In this document: one piece after another, positions 22,985 through 33,500 of the stretch
Layout of the letters: every line of letters begins with the position of its first letter
Numbering within the stretch: the first letter of the stretch is position 1
Source: Bacteroidales bacterium UBA6408
GTDB taxonomy: Bacteria; Bacteroidota; Bacteroidia; Bacteroidales; UBA932
Assembly: GCA_002439805.1 (NCBI GenBank)
Contig: DJPQ01000091.1
Coordinates: forward strand, 1 to 53,723
Reading direction: 5' to 3'
DNA length: 53,723 nucleotides
The notes under the pieces: generated by a model
Database searches by the model: none
What the model was told of the DNA's origin: nothing
What the model saw: only the letters and a program-made list of their open reading frames with translations
Program-made: the position numbers and the translations under genes

Positions 22985-25789
22985 ATGAAGAGGTGTCTGA
23001 TAATATTTGTTGCGCTGATGGTTTCATCGCTTGCATATGCTGCGCCGCATAATTTTTCGATTTCCGGCAGAGTCACTGACGCTCAGAGCGGTGAGCCTAT
23101 AGCCGGAGTCATATTCAACATAGACGGGACAGGACTTTGGACTCTTTCGGACACGGACGGGAACTATCTGTTCGAGAAGGTTCAGGCGGGGGAGTATATT
23201 ATAAAGGTGTCGTGCCTCGGATATGCGGAGAAAAGCCTTGAAGTGAAACTGGATAAGGACATCACCGGGCTGAATGTTGCGTTGCCGCTTAATACCTTGG
23301 CTCTTGACGGGGTCGTGGTGTCCGCCGAAAGGAAAAAGGACGACATGAACACGGTGATGTCGTTCGGAACCCATGCGCTCGAACACCTCCAGATGTCGAA
23401 CATCACCGACGTGAGCACTCTTCTGCCCGGCGGAAAGACCGTAAATCCGGACCTCACGACCAACAATGTCCTCTCCCTGCGCGACGGGGGCTCGGCTGTG
23501 GGCAACGCTGCGTTCGGAACAGCCCTCGAAGTCGATGGGGTGCGCGTCGGGAACAACGCCTCGTTCGCCCAGCCTGCGGGAAGCGGGACGAGGAACATCT
23601 CGGTCGAGAACATAGAGTCAATAGAGGTGATAACAGGCGTGCCTTCGGCGGAATACGGCGACCTCAACAGCGGAATGGTGAAAATCAACACTAGAAAGGG
23701 CCGCACGCCGTGGAACGTCACCATGGCCGTGAATCCAAGGACATATCAGCTGTCGGCCTCCAAGGGCTTCGACCTCGGGGGTGACAGGGGAGTGATAAAC
23801 GCCAGCGGGGAATGGACACGGGCGACGAAGAAACTCACCTCCCCTTATGAAAGCTACACCAGGCGCGGGCTCTCGCTCAGCTACTCCAACACCTTCGCGA
23901 AGGTCCTGCGCTTCGAGGCCGGAGTCACCGGGAATCTCGGCGGGATGAACTCCAAGGACGACCCTGACGCCTACTCCGGCTCTTGGTCGAAGGGCAGGGA
24001 CAATGTCCTGAGGGCGAACACCTCGCTCACATGGCTGCTCAACCTCCCTTGGATAACCAATCTCAAGATTGATGGCAGCGTCAGCTACAACGATAATCTC
24101 ACGCACGACCACGCTTTCATCTCCTCCGTAGCCACGGGACAGCCGGCGGTGCACGCGACCGGGACGGGCTACTTTCTCGCGACCATGCTGCCGAGCTCCT
24201 ACATGACGGACAGGATTGTGGACTCGAAGGAGCTTGACTTCGCCGCGTCCCTGAAGTATGAATGGTTCAGGCGCCGGGGCGGGGTGAAGAATCATGTCAA
24301 GGCCGGAGTGCAGTGGAAGGCCAACGGAAACGCCGGACAGGGGGAGTACTATGAGGATCCGGCCCTCGCAGCGGACGGCTACCGCCCGAGACCCTACTCC
24401 GGCTATCCATTCCTCCACAATGTCGCGGCCTATCTCGAAGACAATCTCACTGTTCCCGTGGGCAGGACCTCGCTCCGGCTCTCGGCGGGTCTGAGGCTGG
24501 AAAACATTTTTGTGAAGGGCACTCAGTACAAGGACGTGAGCAGCCTCTCGCCGAGGTTCAACCTCAAATGGAAGCTGACTGACGCCGTCTCGCTGCGAGG
24601 AGGCTGGGGCGTCTCCGAGAAACTGCCCTCGTTCTACATCCTCTTCCCGGAGCAGCAGTACCGCGACATCCGGACCTTCGGCGCATCCTACGGGAACACT
24701 GCGGCGTATGTCTATTACACCGAGCCGTACCGCATGAACTACAACCCTGACCTGAAGTGGCAGCGCAGCTCCAACTCCGAGCTTGGCATTGACGCCAACT
24801 TTCTCGGAGTCAAGGTCTCGGCGGTGGGGTTCTGCAACCGCACCACCGACCCATACCGCTACAACAACAGCTACACCCCGTTCGCCTACAGCGTCCAGAA
24901 GCTCCCCGACGGCGTGAGCCTTTCCGGAAAGACGGTCAGCGGCATCACGGTCGATTCTGAGACCGGCGTGGTGTCGATAGCCACCTCGGAAGGCACAATC
25001 AAGACAGTGGAGCAGGTCCGCGACCGGACTTTCGCCGAGAACAAGACTCCGGGCAACGGCGCCGCCGTGACGCGGGCGGGTGCCGAACTCATAGTCGATT
25101 TCCCTGAAATCAGACCCATACGCACGCGCTTCCGTCTCGACGCCAACTACGCCTACACGCGCTACATCGACCGCAGCCTCTACTATGTCTATCACACCGG
25201 CTGGTCGCACACATCCTTGCCCAACCGCTCCTACCAGTACGTCGGCGTCTATTCCGGCACCTCCTCCGGCACGGCAAACGGCAAGGTCAGCCATTCCTCC
25301 GACCTCAACCTCACCTCCACCACGCACATCCCCCAGGCACGCATCATCATCACCTGCAAGCTTGAGATGTCCCTCTTCTCCCGCGAGCGCAACCTTTCCG
25401 ACTACAACGGGACCGAGTACGCGCGTCTTGCGGACGGCGGCGAGGGCAGCATCTACGACGGCAACGGCTACACCGAGGTCTGGCCGCTGAAATATATGGA
25501 CCTCAACGGTATAGAGCATGACTTCACGGCCGAGGAAGCGTCGAGGCCGGAGTTCGCCAACCTCATCCTGCGCTCGGGCAACGCCTACACCTTCGCATGG
25601 GACGGCTACGGAACCTATCTCAGCGCGAACCTGAGCGTCACGAAGGAAATCGGGGATCATGTGAGCCTGTCGTTTTTCGCGAACAACTTCACCAATTCCC
25701 GCATGGCTGTCAAGTCCCGTGCGACGGGTGTAAGCACGGTCTTTACGCCGGGTTTTTACTACGGCCTGACCTGCAGGCTGAAATTCTGA
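22985..25789 (+). CDS. TonB-dependent outer-membrane receptor
   Basis: This 934-residue outer-membrane transporter is powered by TonB. It has a signal peptide (cut near YAAP), then a carboxypeptidase-D regulatory-like domain at about 25-105 (FSISGRVTDAQSGEPIAGVIF). The plug domain at about 115-235 includes ISVENIESIEVITGVPSAEYG and GMVKINTRKG. The rest is a beta-barrel ending in an aromatic residue (YYGLTCRLKF), as required for BAM insertion. It is not SusC-type: it lacks the SusC signature and has no SusD partner. The next two genes (DUF4876 and DUF6850) are its usual partners in Bacteroidales, so the three probably form a substrate-specific uptake unit. Substrate unknown. Confidence 0.92.
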   Translation: MKRCLIIFVALMVSSLAYAAPHNFSISGRVTDAQSGEPIAGVIFNIDGTGLWTLSDTDGNYLFEKVQAGEYIIKVSCLGYAEKSLEVKLDKDITGLNVALPLNTLALDGVVVSAERKKDDMNTVMSFGTHALEHLQMSNITDVSTLLPGGKTVNPDLTTNNVLSLRDGGSAVGNAAFGTALEVDGVRVGNNASFAQPAGSGTRNISVENIESIEVITGVPSAEYGDLNSGMVKINTRKGRTPWNVTMAVNPRTYQLSASKGFDLGGDRGVINASGEWTRATKKLTSPYESYTRRGLSLSYSNTFAKVLRFEAGVTGNLGGMNSKDDPDAYSGSWSKGRDNVLRANTSLTWLLNLPWITNLKIDGSVSYNDNLTHDHAFISSVATGQPAVHATGTGYFLATMLPSSYMTDRIVDSKELDFAASLKYEWFRRRGGVKNHVKAGVQWKANGNAGQGEYYEDPALAADGYRPRPYSGYPFLHNVAAYLEDNLTVPVGRTSLRLSAGLRLENIFVKGTQYKDVSSLSPRFNLKWKLTDAVSLRGGWGVSEKLPSFYILFPEQQYRDIRTFGASYGNTAAYVYYTEPYRMNYNPDLKWQRSSNSELGIDANFLGVKVSAVGFCNRTTDPYRYNNSYTPFAYSVQKLPDGVSLSGKTVSGITVDSETGVVSIATSEGTIKTVEQVRDRTFAENKTPGNGAAVTRAGAELIVDFPEIRPIRTRFRLDANYAYTRYIDRSLYYVYHTGWSHTSLPNRSYQYVGVYSGTSSGTANGKVSHSSDLNLTSTTHIPQARIIITCKLEMSLFSRERNLSDYNGTEYARLADGGEGSIYDGNGYTEVWPLKYMDLNGIEHDFTAEEASRPEFANLILRSGNAYTFAWDGYGTYLSANLSVTKEIGDHVSLSFFANNFTNSRMAVKSRATGVSTVFTPGFYYGLTCRLKF

Positions 25790-25875
25790 TATGTCATGTT
25801 CGGATAGACAGTGTCACATTGCCATTTTGAACCTGATTTAAGTTTCGTAAGTAATTTATTGAAAATTAGGGATAT

Positions 25876-27180
25876 ATGAAAAGTGTAGAACATACCGTAA
25901 AATGTTCCACAAAGGAAAAGTGTCACTTTCTTGAAAAAAGTGTCATTTCGGCCGTTTTACTTGTGCTTTTGGCATGGTCATGTGCGCCCGCCTCGGACTA
26001 TTCCGGGCAGCTCCATGAACTGAGCATTGCCGCAGCCTATCCCGAAGGCTCCGAGATGTGGCGCCGGGAAGGCGTGGAGGTCACAGTGGAGGATGCCCTG
26101 AATGGAACGGACTACACGGCTCTGACCGACGGCTCGGGAGTCGCCCGCATACGCCTTGTGAACGGCAACTACAGTGTCCGCATAAGCGACATCGCCGTCG
26201 ATGCCGAGGCCGGCGAGGAATATGTCTTCAACGGCGCACAGGAAAAGGTCATGCTCACCGACTCCGACATGATGCTGACCGTCAGCCTGACCAAAAGCGT
26301 TCCCGGAAAGATTGTCTTCAGGGAAATTTACTGCGGCGGCTGCCAGAGATACCCCAAGGAGGGTAATTACTTTGCAGACAAGTATGTCGTCCTGCACAAC
26401 AACTCCGGTCTGACCCAGTACCTCGACGGTCTCTGCTTCGGCACCGCCGACCCCTACAACTCCAACTCCACGAATGTCTGGATTTCGCGTGACCTGCAGA
26501 CGGGTCAGGCCGTCCTGCCCGATTTTGTTCCAGTCGTCCAGGCCGTCTGGCAGTTCCCCGGAAACGGACACGACCATCCGCTGAAGCCGGGCGAGGATGC
26601 CGTCCTTGTCATCGGCGGCGCGATTGACCACACCACAGAGTACCCTCTGTCCGTGAACCTGAACGCCGCTGCCAACTTCGTCTGTTACAATCAGGTAGCG
26701 TTCCCCAATACATCCTACCATCCGGCTCCCGGAGACAGAATACAACAGAACCACATCATGAACCTTGTCATAAAGATGGGGCAGGCCAAAGCCTACACTT
26801 TCTCGTATAACTCTCCCGCGTCAGTGATTTTCCGCGCTCCCGAGGGCACGACGATTGAGGAATTTCTCGACGACACGGACAACATCGTTCAGAAACCGGG
26901 CTTCTCCGACCGTATCGTCAAGATTCCCCTCGACTGGGTGGAAGATGCAGTGGAGGTCTTCATGAACAACGTCAACGGAAGCACCAAGCGTCTGAATCCC
27001 CAACTCGACGCCGGCTATGTCCGTCTCTCCGAAAGCTGGCAGGGACGTGTCCTCTACCGCCGCGAGAACGAGTCCGAGACCCTCAGACGCGGCTACGAGG
27101 TACTTCTCGACACCAACAATTCCTCCGCCGACTTCTACGAGAGCGAAAGAAACGGCCAGTCGCTGAGGAAAAATCAATGA
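25876..27180 (+). CDS. DUF4876 lipoprotein
   Basis: This 434-residue predicted surface or periplasmic lipoprotein matches the DUF4876 family. The signal peptide has an unusually long 17-residue N-region and a lipobox LAWSC (Cys36). Residues about 47-140 look like a prealbumin-like fold. Residues about 146-300 (GKIVFREIYCGGC, DKYVVLHNNSGLTQYLDGLCFG) resemble a lamin-tail-like beta-sandwich. A CxxC (CGGC) is present. The C-terminus is Asn/Ser-rich. It follows the TonB receptor by 86 bp and precedes the DUF6850 barrel by 57 bp. A ligand-capture role for the receptor is inferred from position; nothing in the sequence identifies the ligand. Confidence 0.75.
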   Translation: MKSVEHTVKCSTKEKCHFLEKSVISAVLLVLLAWSCAPASDYSGQLHELSIAAAYPEGSEMWRREGVEVTVEDALNGTDYTALTDGSGVARIRLVNGNYSVRISDIAVDAEAGEEYVFNGAQEKVMLTDSDMMLTVSLTKSVPGKIVFREIYCGGCQRYPKEGNYFADKYVVLHNNSGLTQYLDGLCFGTADPYNSNSTNVWISRDLQTGQAVLPDFVPVVQAVWQFPGNGHDHPLKPGEDAVLVIGGAIDHTTEYPLSVNLNAAANFVCYNQVAFPNTSYHPAPGDRIQQNHIMNLVIKMGQAKAYTFSYNSPASVIFRAPEGTTIEEFLDDTDNIVQKPGFSDRIVKIPLDWVEDAVEVFMNNVNGSTKRLNPQLDAGYVRLSESWQGRVLYRRENESETLRRGYEVLLDTNNSSADFYESERNGQSLRKNQ

Positions 27181-27237
27181 AAGGGCCGGCGTCTTGCGAA
27201 AATAAAAACCGAAATTTGAAGGAATTTGACAGAGAAT

Positions 27238-28806
27238 ATGAAATATAAAGGAAAAATGCATTTCAGCATCCGTCGTCCAGTGCACCCCGCGGCCGTCTCG
27301 CTCCTTGCGTCGCTCGCGCTCTTCGCGGTCCAATGCCTGCCGGCGGCTGCGCAGCGGCGTTATGAAAATGTCGTGGAACGCAATCTGTGGAACATGACCT
27401 CCAATGTCTGCGGCGTTCGTGCGGACTCCGTAAGCATCTCTCAAGCACAGCTTTACGGACGCTACACTGACGGCGGATTCCGCGAGCTCTCCGACGCTCC
27501 GCGCCATTGGAACGCCGGAGCCTTCGCCGAGACCGTCTCGCACTTCCGCCGTATTTCCATGACCGGCAGGTTCGCCTTCGACAACGAGGAGGCCTACGAC
27601 GCCTGCGGCTCCATGCTGTCCCGCCACGGCGCATACCCCATCGACATACTCGAATTCACTCCCGGCCGCAAGACACGACAGACCTACACCGTGGACGGCG
27701 GCATCGCGGCCGAACTCTCCCGCACTGTCACCGTCGGAGGCAAGATTGAGTACGAGGCGTCGAACCGCGCCAAGCGCAAGGACCTGCGCTACACCGACTA
27801 CTCCCTTGACATGACGGTCTCTCCGTCCCTGCTCCTGCATCTCGGACGGCGGATTTCCCTCGGCCTGAGCTACAGCTACCGCCGTCTCTCCGAAAGCATA
27901 TCCGCTGAAGAGCTCGGCATATCCTCCGAGTCCTACTACGCCTTTCTCGACAAGGGCATGATGTACGGCATCTACGACGTCTGGACAGGCGGTTCGACCC
28001 ACCTCAAGGAATCCGGCGTGAGCGGCTTTCCCCTTAGGCGCAACATCCACGGCGCGGCGGTTCAGTTCGAGTCCGGCGGCTTCATCGCCGAACTTTCGGG
28101 CACCCTCGGCAGCGGCAAGGCCGGCGAGAAGGATGTTCAGTGGTACCGCTTCCGCAGCGACGGTCTCTCCATGCTTGTCGGCTGGACTTCAGGCATCCAC
28201 CGCGCGACCCTGCGGCTTTCCGCCGACCGCATGAACACCGGCGAGGACATACTCGACAAAGTCACCGAAAACGGTGTCACCACCACAGTGAACTACGGCA
28301 CGCGGAATGTCTATGGCAGCGCTCTCTGGAGCGTCAGGCCCGAGTACCGGATTCTCTCCGAGCGCTTCCGCGGCAGCGCCGGGGTCAGCCTCGACTTCTC
28401 GGACGAAACCTCGCGCACCGTATATCCTTATGTCGGGAAAGTCTCCAAGTTCACAGGAGAGGCCTACCTCTCGGGGCTGTACCGCATCAGGGGATTCGAC
28501 ATCGGGGCGGGACTCTCGTATCGCGGAGGCCTCTGGGCGGACAGCCTTGACGACACCGACGCTTCGGTAGCCGTCTCCGCCGCTCCCGAACGGCTTGACG
28601 ACCTTGGCGTTCAGGGCAGCTGGTACGCCGCCTGCATGACGCACGAGACCGCGCACCGGCTCACCGTCGCGGGTTCTCTCCGCTACAATTTCCGCTTCGG
28701 CCTCTTCCTCGACGCCTCCGCCCGGCTGACCCGGGGCTTCCATCACAGTGCCCTTCTCGGTCGTCACCGCGCCGCGGCATCAATCAGCGTCGGATATGTA
28801 TTCTAA
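27238..28806 (+). CDS. DUF6850-type outer-membrane beta-barrel protein
   Basis: This 522-residue protein has a signal peptide ending near AAAQ|RR. The remainder alternates hydrophobic and polar residues in beta-strand pattern (HRLTVAGSLRYNFRF, AAASISVGYVF) and ends in Phe, the hallmark of an outer-membrane barrel. It matches what is annotated as DUF6850 in Bacteroidales beside DUF4876. I start at the ATG at 27238; the frame extends to a TTG at 27226. The last 11 bp overlap the start of the ECF sigma gene, so the two are probably translationally coupled, linking this trio to the regulatory module that follows. Function unknown. Confidence 0.75.
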   Translation: MKYKGKMHFSIRRPVHPAAVSLLASLALFAVQCLPAAAQRRYENVVERNLWNMTSNVCGVRADSVSISQAQLYGRYTDGGFRELSDAPRHWNAGAFAETVSHFRRISMTGRFAFDNEEAYDACGSMLSRHGAYPIDILEFTPGRKTRQTYTVDGGIAAELSRTVTVGGKIEYEASNRAKRKDLRYTDYSLDMTVSPSLLLHLGRRISLGLSYSYRRLSESISAEELGISSESYYAFLDKGMMYGIYDVWTGGSTHLKESGVSGFPLRRNIHGAAVQFESGGFIAELSGTLGSGKAGEKDVQWYRFRSDGLSMLVGWTSGIHRATLRLSADRMNTGEDILDKVTENGVTTTVNYGTRNVYGSALWSVRPEYRILSERFRGSAGVSLDFSDETSRTVYPYVGKVSKFTGEAYLSGLYRIRGFDIGAGLSYRGGLWADSLDDTDASVAVSAAPERLDDLGVQGSWYAACMTHETAHRLTVAGSLRYNFRFGLFLDASARLTRGFHHSALLGRHRAAASISVGYVF

Positions 28807-29356
28807 GGAGAAAGAACAGGAATTGCTCGGACTTGTGTCCGACGGGGACCGGGATGCGTTCCGGGTCCTGTTCGACGCCTATTATCCCAAGGTTCTCGGC
28901 TTCATGAAGGGCATCCTGCCTTCGGAAGACGATGCCTCGGACCTTGCGCAGGAACTGTTCATAAAGGTCTGGCTCATGCGTTCCGCGCTTCCGGACATAA
29001 TCTCCTTCAACTCCTATCTCTACCGGATGAGCCTGAATATGTCCATCAACTTTATCCGCCGAAACCGCCCGGCTTTCGCTGACCTGCTCCCCGACATCCC
29101 TTATGACCCGATGCTCGAAGAGAGTATGGACATAAAGGAGAAGGAAGCCCTTGTGGCCTCAATAATCAGGAGAATGCCGCGAAAGCGCCGCCGTGTATTT
29201 GTCCTCAGCCGCATGGAGCACCGGTCGAACGAGGAGATTTCCAGGCTGCTGAACATCAGTAAGAAGACCGTGGAGAACCATCTGAACCTTGCGCTGAGGG
29301 AACTCAGGACGGCATTGCCAATGTCGGCGTTTTTCCTTCTATGGATTTCACAGTGA
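28796..29356 (+). CDS. ECF RNA polymerase sigma factor
   Basis: This 186-residue sigma-70-family factor of the Bacteroidetes ECF type starts at the ATG at 28796. Region 2 is at about 20-90 (FRVLFDAYYPKVLGFMKGIL, DASDLAQELFIKVW, FNSYLYRMSLNMSINFIRR). Region 4 is at about 120-178 (MPRKRRRVFVLSRMEHRSNEEISRLLNISKKTVENHLNLALREL). It overlaps the upstream barrel gene and is followed by fecR and the susC/susD pair, the standard order for a TonB-signalled ECF circuit. The likely targets are promoters of the SusCD operon and perhaps the upstream receptor operon. Confidence 0.92.
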   Translation: MYSKEKEQELLGLVSDGDRDAFRVLFDAYYPKVLGFMKGILPSEDDASDLAQELFIKVWLMRSALPDIISFNSYLYRMSLNMSINFIRRNRPAFADLLPDIPYDPMLEESMDIKEKEALVASIIRRMPRKRRRVFVLSRMEHRSNEEISRLLNISKKTVENHLNLALRELRTALPMSAFFLLWISQ

Positions 29357-29387
29357 TTTTTTTCTGTGCGGAAAAATCAAATTCTTG

Positions 29388-29436
29388 AAAAATTTTTGGG
29401 GGCATTGATGCGTTCTGCTGTCTAATAGGCACAAAC
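29388..29436 (+). promoter_or_regulatory. Candidate ECF-type promoter region before fecR
   Basis: The 89-bp gap between sigma gene and fecR holds a T-run followed by GGGGG, and about 25 bp later GCTGTCTAATAGGC. From memory, similar paired blocks precede fecR genes in other Bacteroidetes, and may be an autoregulated sigma-ECF promoter. The match is by impression only. Confidence 0.3.
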
Positions 29437-29445
29437 TTCATAATT

Positions 29446-30363
29446 ATGACAGAAAACGACATCCGTTCGGAATGGGAGAGCCACTCTTCCGACAGATTAC
29501 ACGCAAAAGAGCTTGACGCCGCGTTCAAAAGGGTTATGGACGCAGCCGACACCCGCGAGGATGCCGCTTCCGGTACAGTCCGCAGGCCGTCATTCGCGTG
29601 CAGGCTCCGCGTCATTTCGCTCTCCGTCGCCGCTGCCGTCGCCGCCGTGGTTCTTGTTCCATGGCTGACCCTTGAGATTGACGGCTACATTTCAGAAAGA
29701 CATCAGAAAACTCCGGTGCGGTTCTGCGAAGTCTCCACCCATAACGGTGAGATGCGCGACGTCGTCCTGCCCGACGGCACTCTGGTGAAGCTCAATGCCG
29801 GCTCCTACATCGTATATCCCGAAACATTCCTCTCTTCGGAGCGCTCCGTCCACATCTGCGGCGAGGCCATATTCAACGTCACGCATAATCCGGAGGTTCC
29901 ATTCGTCGTCAGCGCATCCGACATGAAGGTCACTGTCCACGGGACGGTCTTCGACGTCAAGGCATATCCGGGTGACCGCAGCGTTTCCGCGACTCTCTGC
30001 GAAGGCAGCATCTCGGCCTTGGCCGGAAATGGGGAAGAGCCGGTGATGATGGTTCCGGGACAGAGACTCTCCTTTGACAGGACGACGGGAGGAACGTCGC
30101 TTTGCGAGGTGAATGCCAATGAATATACGGCATGGGAGCGCGGAGAGCTCTGCTTCCGTTCCGAGAGCATTCACGAGATTGCAAGGACGCTTGAAAGGAT
30201 GTACGGAATAAACATCTACATCACTTCCGGGAAATATGACGGTGTGATTCTGACCGCCAAGTTCGTCCACGGGGAGTCCCTGCGTCAGATGCTCGGGGCC
30301 ATCTGCCGGCTTGTTCCGGGGATGCGCTACGGCATCGAGAATGACAATGTCTATATAAGGTAG
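29446..30363 (+). CDS. FecR-family anti-sigma factor
   Basis: This 305-residue single-pass inner-membrane anti-sigma factor has a cytosolic N-terminus (1-52) that should bind the ECF sigma, and one helix at about 55-78 (VISLSVAAAVAAVVLVPWLT). The periplasmic FecR domain is at about 95-205 (VVLPDGTLVKLNAGSYIVYPETF, FVVSASDMKVTVHGTVFDVKAYPGD). A C-terminal DUF4974 STN-like domain is at about 235-305 (FRSESIHEIARTLERMYGINI). That domain should contact the receptor's signalling domain. The SusC protein downstream has the matching N-terminal STN domain, so a complete cell-surface signalling circuit is encoded. Confidence 0.93.
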   Translation: MTENDIRSEWESHSSDRLHAKELDAAFKRVMDAADTREDAASGTVRRPSFACRLRVISLSVAAAVAAVVLVPWLTLEIDGYISERHQKTPVRFCEVSTHNGEMRDVVLPDGTLVKLNAGSYIVYPETFLSSERSVHICGEAIFNVTHNPEVPFVVSASDMKVTVHGTVFDVKAYPGDRSVSATLCEGSISALAGNGEEPVMMVPGQRLSFDRTTGGTSLCEVNANEYTAWERGELCFRSESIHEIARTLERMYGINIYITSGKYDGVILTAKFVHGESLRQMLGAICRLVPGMRYGIENDNVYIR

Positions 30364-30410
30364 GTCTCCTCTCCCCACAAAAAACTAAACATCTTCTTAT
30401 CTTGAATGTA

Positions 30411-30469
30411 GTGATTTCTTAACTGTTTTTCCGGACATTTGCGGCCGGAATTCCATCAGGAGAAATCAC
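30411..30469. promoter_or_regulatory. Nested inverted repeats in the susC leader
   Basis: Outer 9-bp arms GTGATTTCT (30411-30419) and AGAAATCAC (30461-30469) enclose inner arms TTCCGG (30429-30434) and CCGGAA (30445-30450). A self-complementary GGAATTCC follows the inner stem. No T-tract follows, so a plain terminator is unlikely. The position, 60 bp before susC, suits a leader hairpin or an operator. Confidence 0.5.
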
Positions 30470-30527
30470 GTCATTGATAGCCGAACAATAACCACACACA
30501 AAATTTATAAACCAAACTTTCACTCAA

Positions 30528-33500
30528 ATGAAGCGGATTAAGCATTATCTGATTGCGCTCCTTCTGGCAGTCGTGTCTTTCGGAAACCTGCACGCGCAGG
30601 ACTCGTCCCTGAGTTTCCCCTCCGGCACGATGACGGTCAGGGAAGCGTTCGAGACCATTGAACGCCAACTCGGCGTGACGGTGGCCTACAATGAGACTCT
30701 TCTTGATGTGAACAGGAAGATAACTCCACCTCAGGGCAAGACCTTGCAGGAGACAATGTCTGCAATACTTGACGGCACGGGCATGAAATCCACTCTTGAG
30801 GGCCGGATGGTACTTGTCGTCAGGGACGATTCTCCCAAGGCCGCCCCGTCTCTCTATTCGGGAACGGTCGTCGATGAGTCGGGGCCGGTTCCGGGAGCCG
30901 TCATCATTCTCGACTCGGACAGGACGAGGAATGCGATGACTGACCTTGACGGCAGATTCAGCATCGGCGCCGAGAGCGGAAGCGCGTTCACGGTGAGCAT
31001 GATGGGCTACAAGGAGTACAGGTCCGTTTTCGGGCGCGAGACTTCCGGCATCGTCATCGCCCTAGAGAAGGACGTTGATGTGCTCGACGAGTCCGTCGTG
31101 GTCGGCTACGGCGTGCAGAAGAGGGTGAACCTCACCGGAGCCGTTGGCGTCATCAGCGGCAAGGACCTGAACAACAGGCCTGTGACCAACGCTGCCCAGG
31201 CTCTTCAGGGAGCGGATCCGTCACTCGTCATGAGCATGAGCAACGGTTCCATCGAGGGAAAGGAGTACGACGTGAAGATTCGCGGCCAGCTCTCCCTCAA
31301 TTCCGGAAGCCCGCTCATCCTTGTCGATGGCATCGAGTCATCGCTCTCACAGGTCAATCCCAACGACATCGAGTCCGTCTCCGTGCTAAAGGACGCTTCA
31401 TCATGCTCCATCTACGGGGCCACGGCTTCCGCCGGAGTCATCCTCATCACGACCAAGAGCGGAAGGGCGGGAGACATGAAGGTTACCTATAACGGACGCG
31501 CCGGAGTGGCGTTCAACACCACCAGCACGGACTTCCTCACGACCGGCTACGACTATGTCACCCTCTCCAACGAGTTCACCCTCCATTCCGGCAAGGGCTA
31601 CAATGCTTGGAACTACACTGACGAGGAGATGCAGATGCTCTATGAGCGACGGGGCGATGTCACGGAGAATCCCGACAGACCTTGGGTCTATATGAACGAC
31701 AAGGGCAAGTACCGCTACCTCGGGAACTTCGACTGGTACGGCTATGTATTCAAGAGGGTTCGCCCCGAGACCGAGCACAATGTCAGCATAAACGGCGGCA
31801 ATGACAAGATGAACTACTATGTCAGCGGGCGTTATCTCTACCGTGAGGGCGTTTTCAACAACGCGAGCGAGGACATAATGAACGGGTATTCCTTCCGTGC
31901 CAAGGTGAACGCCAAGGTGAAGCCGTGGCTCACATACACGGGCAATGTCAGCTTCGAGGGCTCGGCCTACAACTACGGCGGTTTCTGGGAGCAGGACGGC
32001 TCCGAAGACCTCTCCAGTTCAGGAATACTCTGGAACGTCACCCAGAACATAAGCCCGACCATTGTCCCGGTCAACCCTGACGGGACCACGACGATGTACA
32101 CCAACGGCATCCAGTTCGCGGATTCCCCGATAGCCTCCGGGCGCGGGGGCGTGTTCACGGACGGGCGCAACAGAAACTCAAGGAAGACGAACCACTGGGT
32201 GATTACGAACAGGCTGCAGTTCAACATCACCGACTGGATGAACCTTGTCACAGACTACACTTACCGTCGTCGCGACAATCTGGACAGCTACCGTTCCTAC
32301 GCGACCGCCAATACATGGGACAAGAACATGAAGAACATTGTGGAAGCCTCCAACGGTTCCGTGTATGACTTCTATCACGAGGCCCGCGGCTTCCTGAACG
32401 CTCACGTCGCCAATGCCTACCTCAATTTCAGCAAGTCTTGGGGCGGGCACAATTTCACGGCCGTGGCCGGAGGGCAGTTTCAGGACTACAGGAAATCGAC
32501 CCTGACCGTCCGTCAGAAGGGCTCTGTTTCCGACAAGCTCGCTTTCATAAACATGGAGCAGGGTACAATCGAGAAATGCTTCGAGAGCAACACGTCTTAC
32601 CGCACGCTCGGATTCTTCGCCCGCGCCAACTACGACTATGCCGGGAAATATCTCTTCGAGGTCTCAGGGCGCTATGACGGATCGTCACGTTTCGCCCGCA
32701 GCCACCGCTGGGCCTTCTATCCGTCGGCGTCCGCAGGTTGGAGGATGTCCGAGGAAAATTTCTGGTCCGGCATCAGGAACTGGTGGAGCAACGCCAAGCT
32801 TCGCTTCTCCTACGGTTCCCTCGGCAACCAGCAGGTCAGCAACTACTCCTATATCAGCACCATATCCACCGGACAGATGAACTACACCTTCGACGGAAGC
32901 ACAAAGGCAGGATATGTCACCACACCTTCCGCAATAGCGGACAATCTCACATGGGAGACCGTCGTGACCTACAATCTCGGTCTCGACATGGGCTTTTTCG
33001 ACAACCGTCTCAACCTCAACGCCGACTTCTACATCCGCGACACCAAGGATATGCTCACCTCGTCAAAAGTGCTTCCGGCCGTGTTCGGAGAGGATTCTCC
33101 GAGGGTGAACGGAGCGGACCTGAGGACGAAGGGCTATGAGATTACCCTTTCATGGAAGGACTCCAGGAGGGTCGGCGGCAGTCCGCTCTACTACTCCGCG
33201 GCCGCGTCGCTCGGAGACTATGTCACGACAATCACCAAGTTCGACAACCCGGACAACTCCCTGAGCATGCACTATGTCGGCAAGCGTCTGGGCGACATCT
33301 GGGGCTATCAGGTCGAGGGACTGTTCAAGACCGACGAGGAAGCCGCCGCGTATCAGGCGCGCATCGACGACTCGGCCGTCAACAAGGGCGTCTATGACTG
33401 CGGCGTGGCCTCGATGGCAAAGCTTCTTGCAGGTGACGTCAAGTTCGTTGACCGGAACGGCGACGGTGTCATCAACACCGGCGCCAACACCCTCGACAAG

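Noticed and set aside
23618..25660. 680-codon open frame antisense to the TonB receptor gene
   Set aside because: It is a shadow of a GC-rich, codon-biased gene; the translation is Val/Gly/Arg-rich with no family pattern. The same holds for 33901-35247, 26821-28050, 33150-34139 and 40741-41832.
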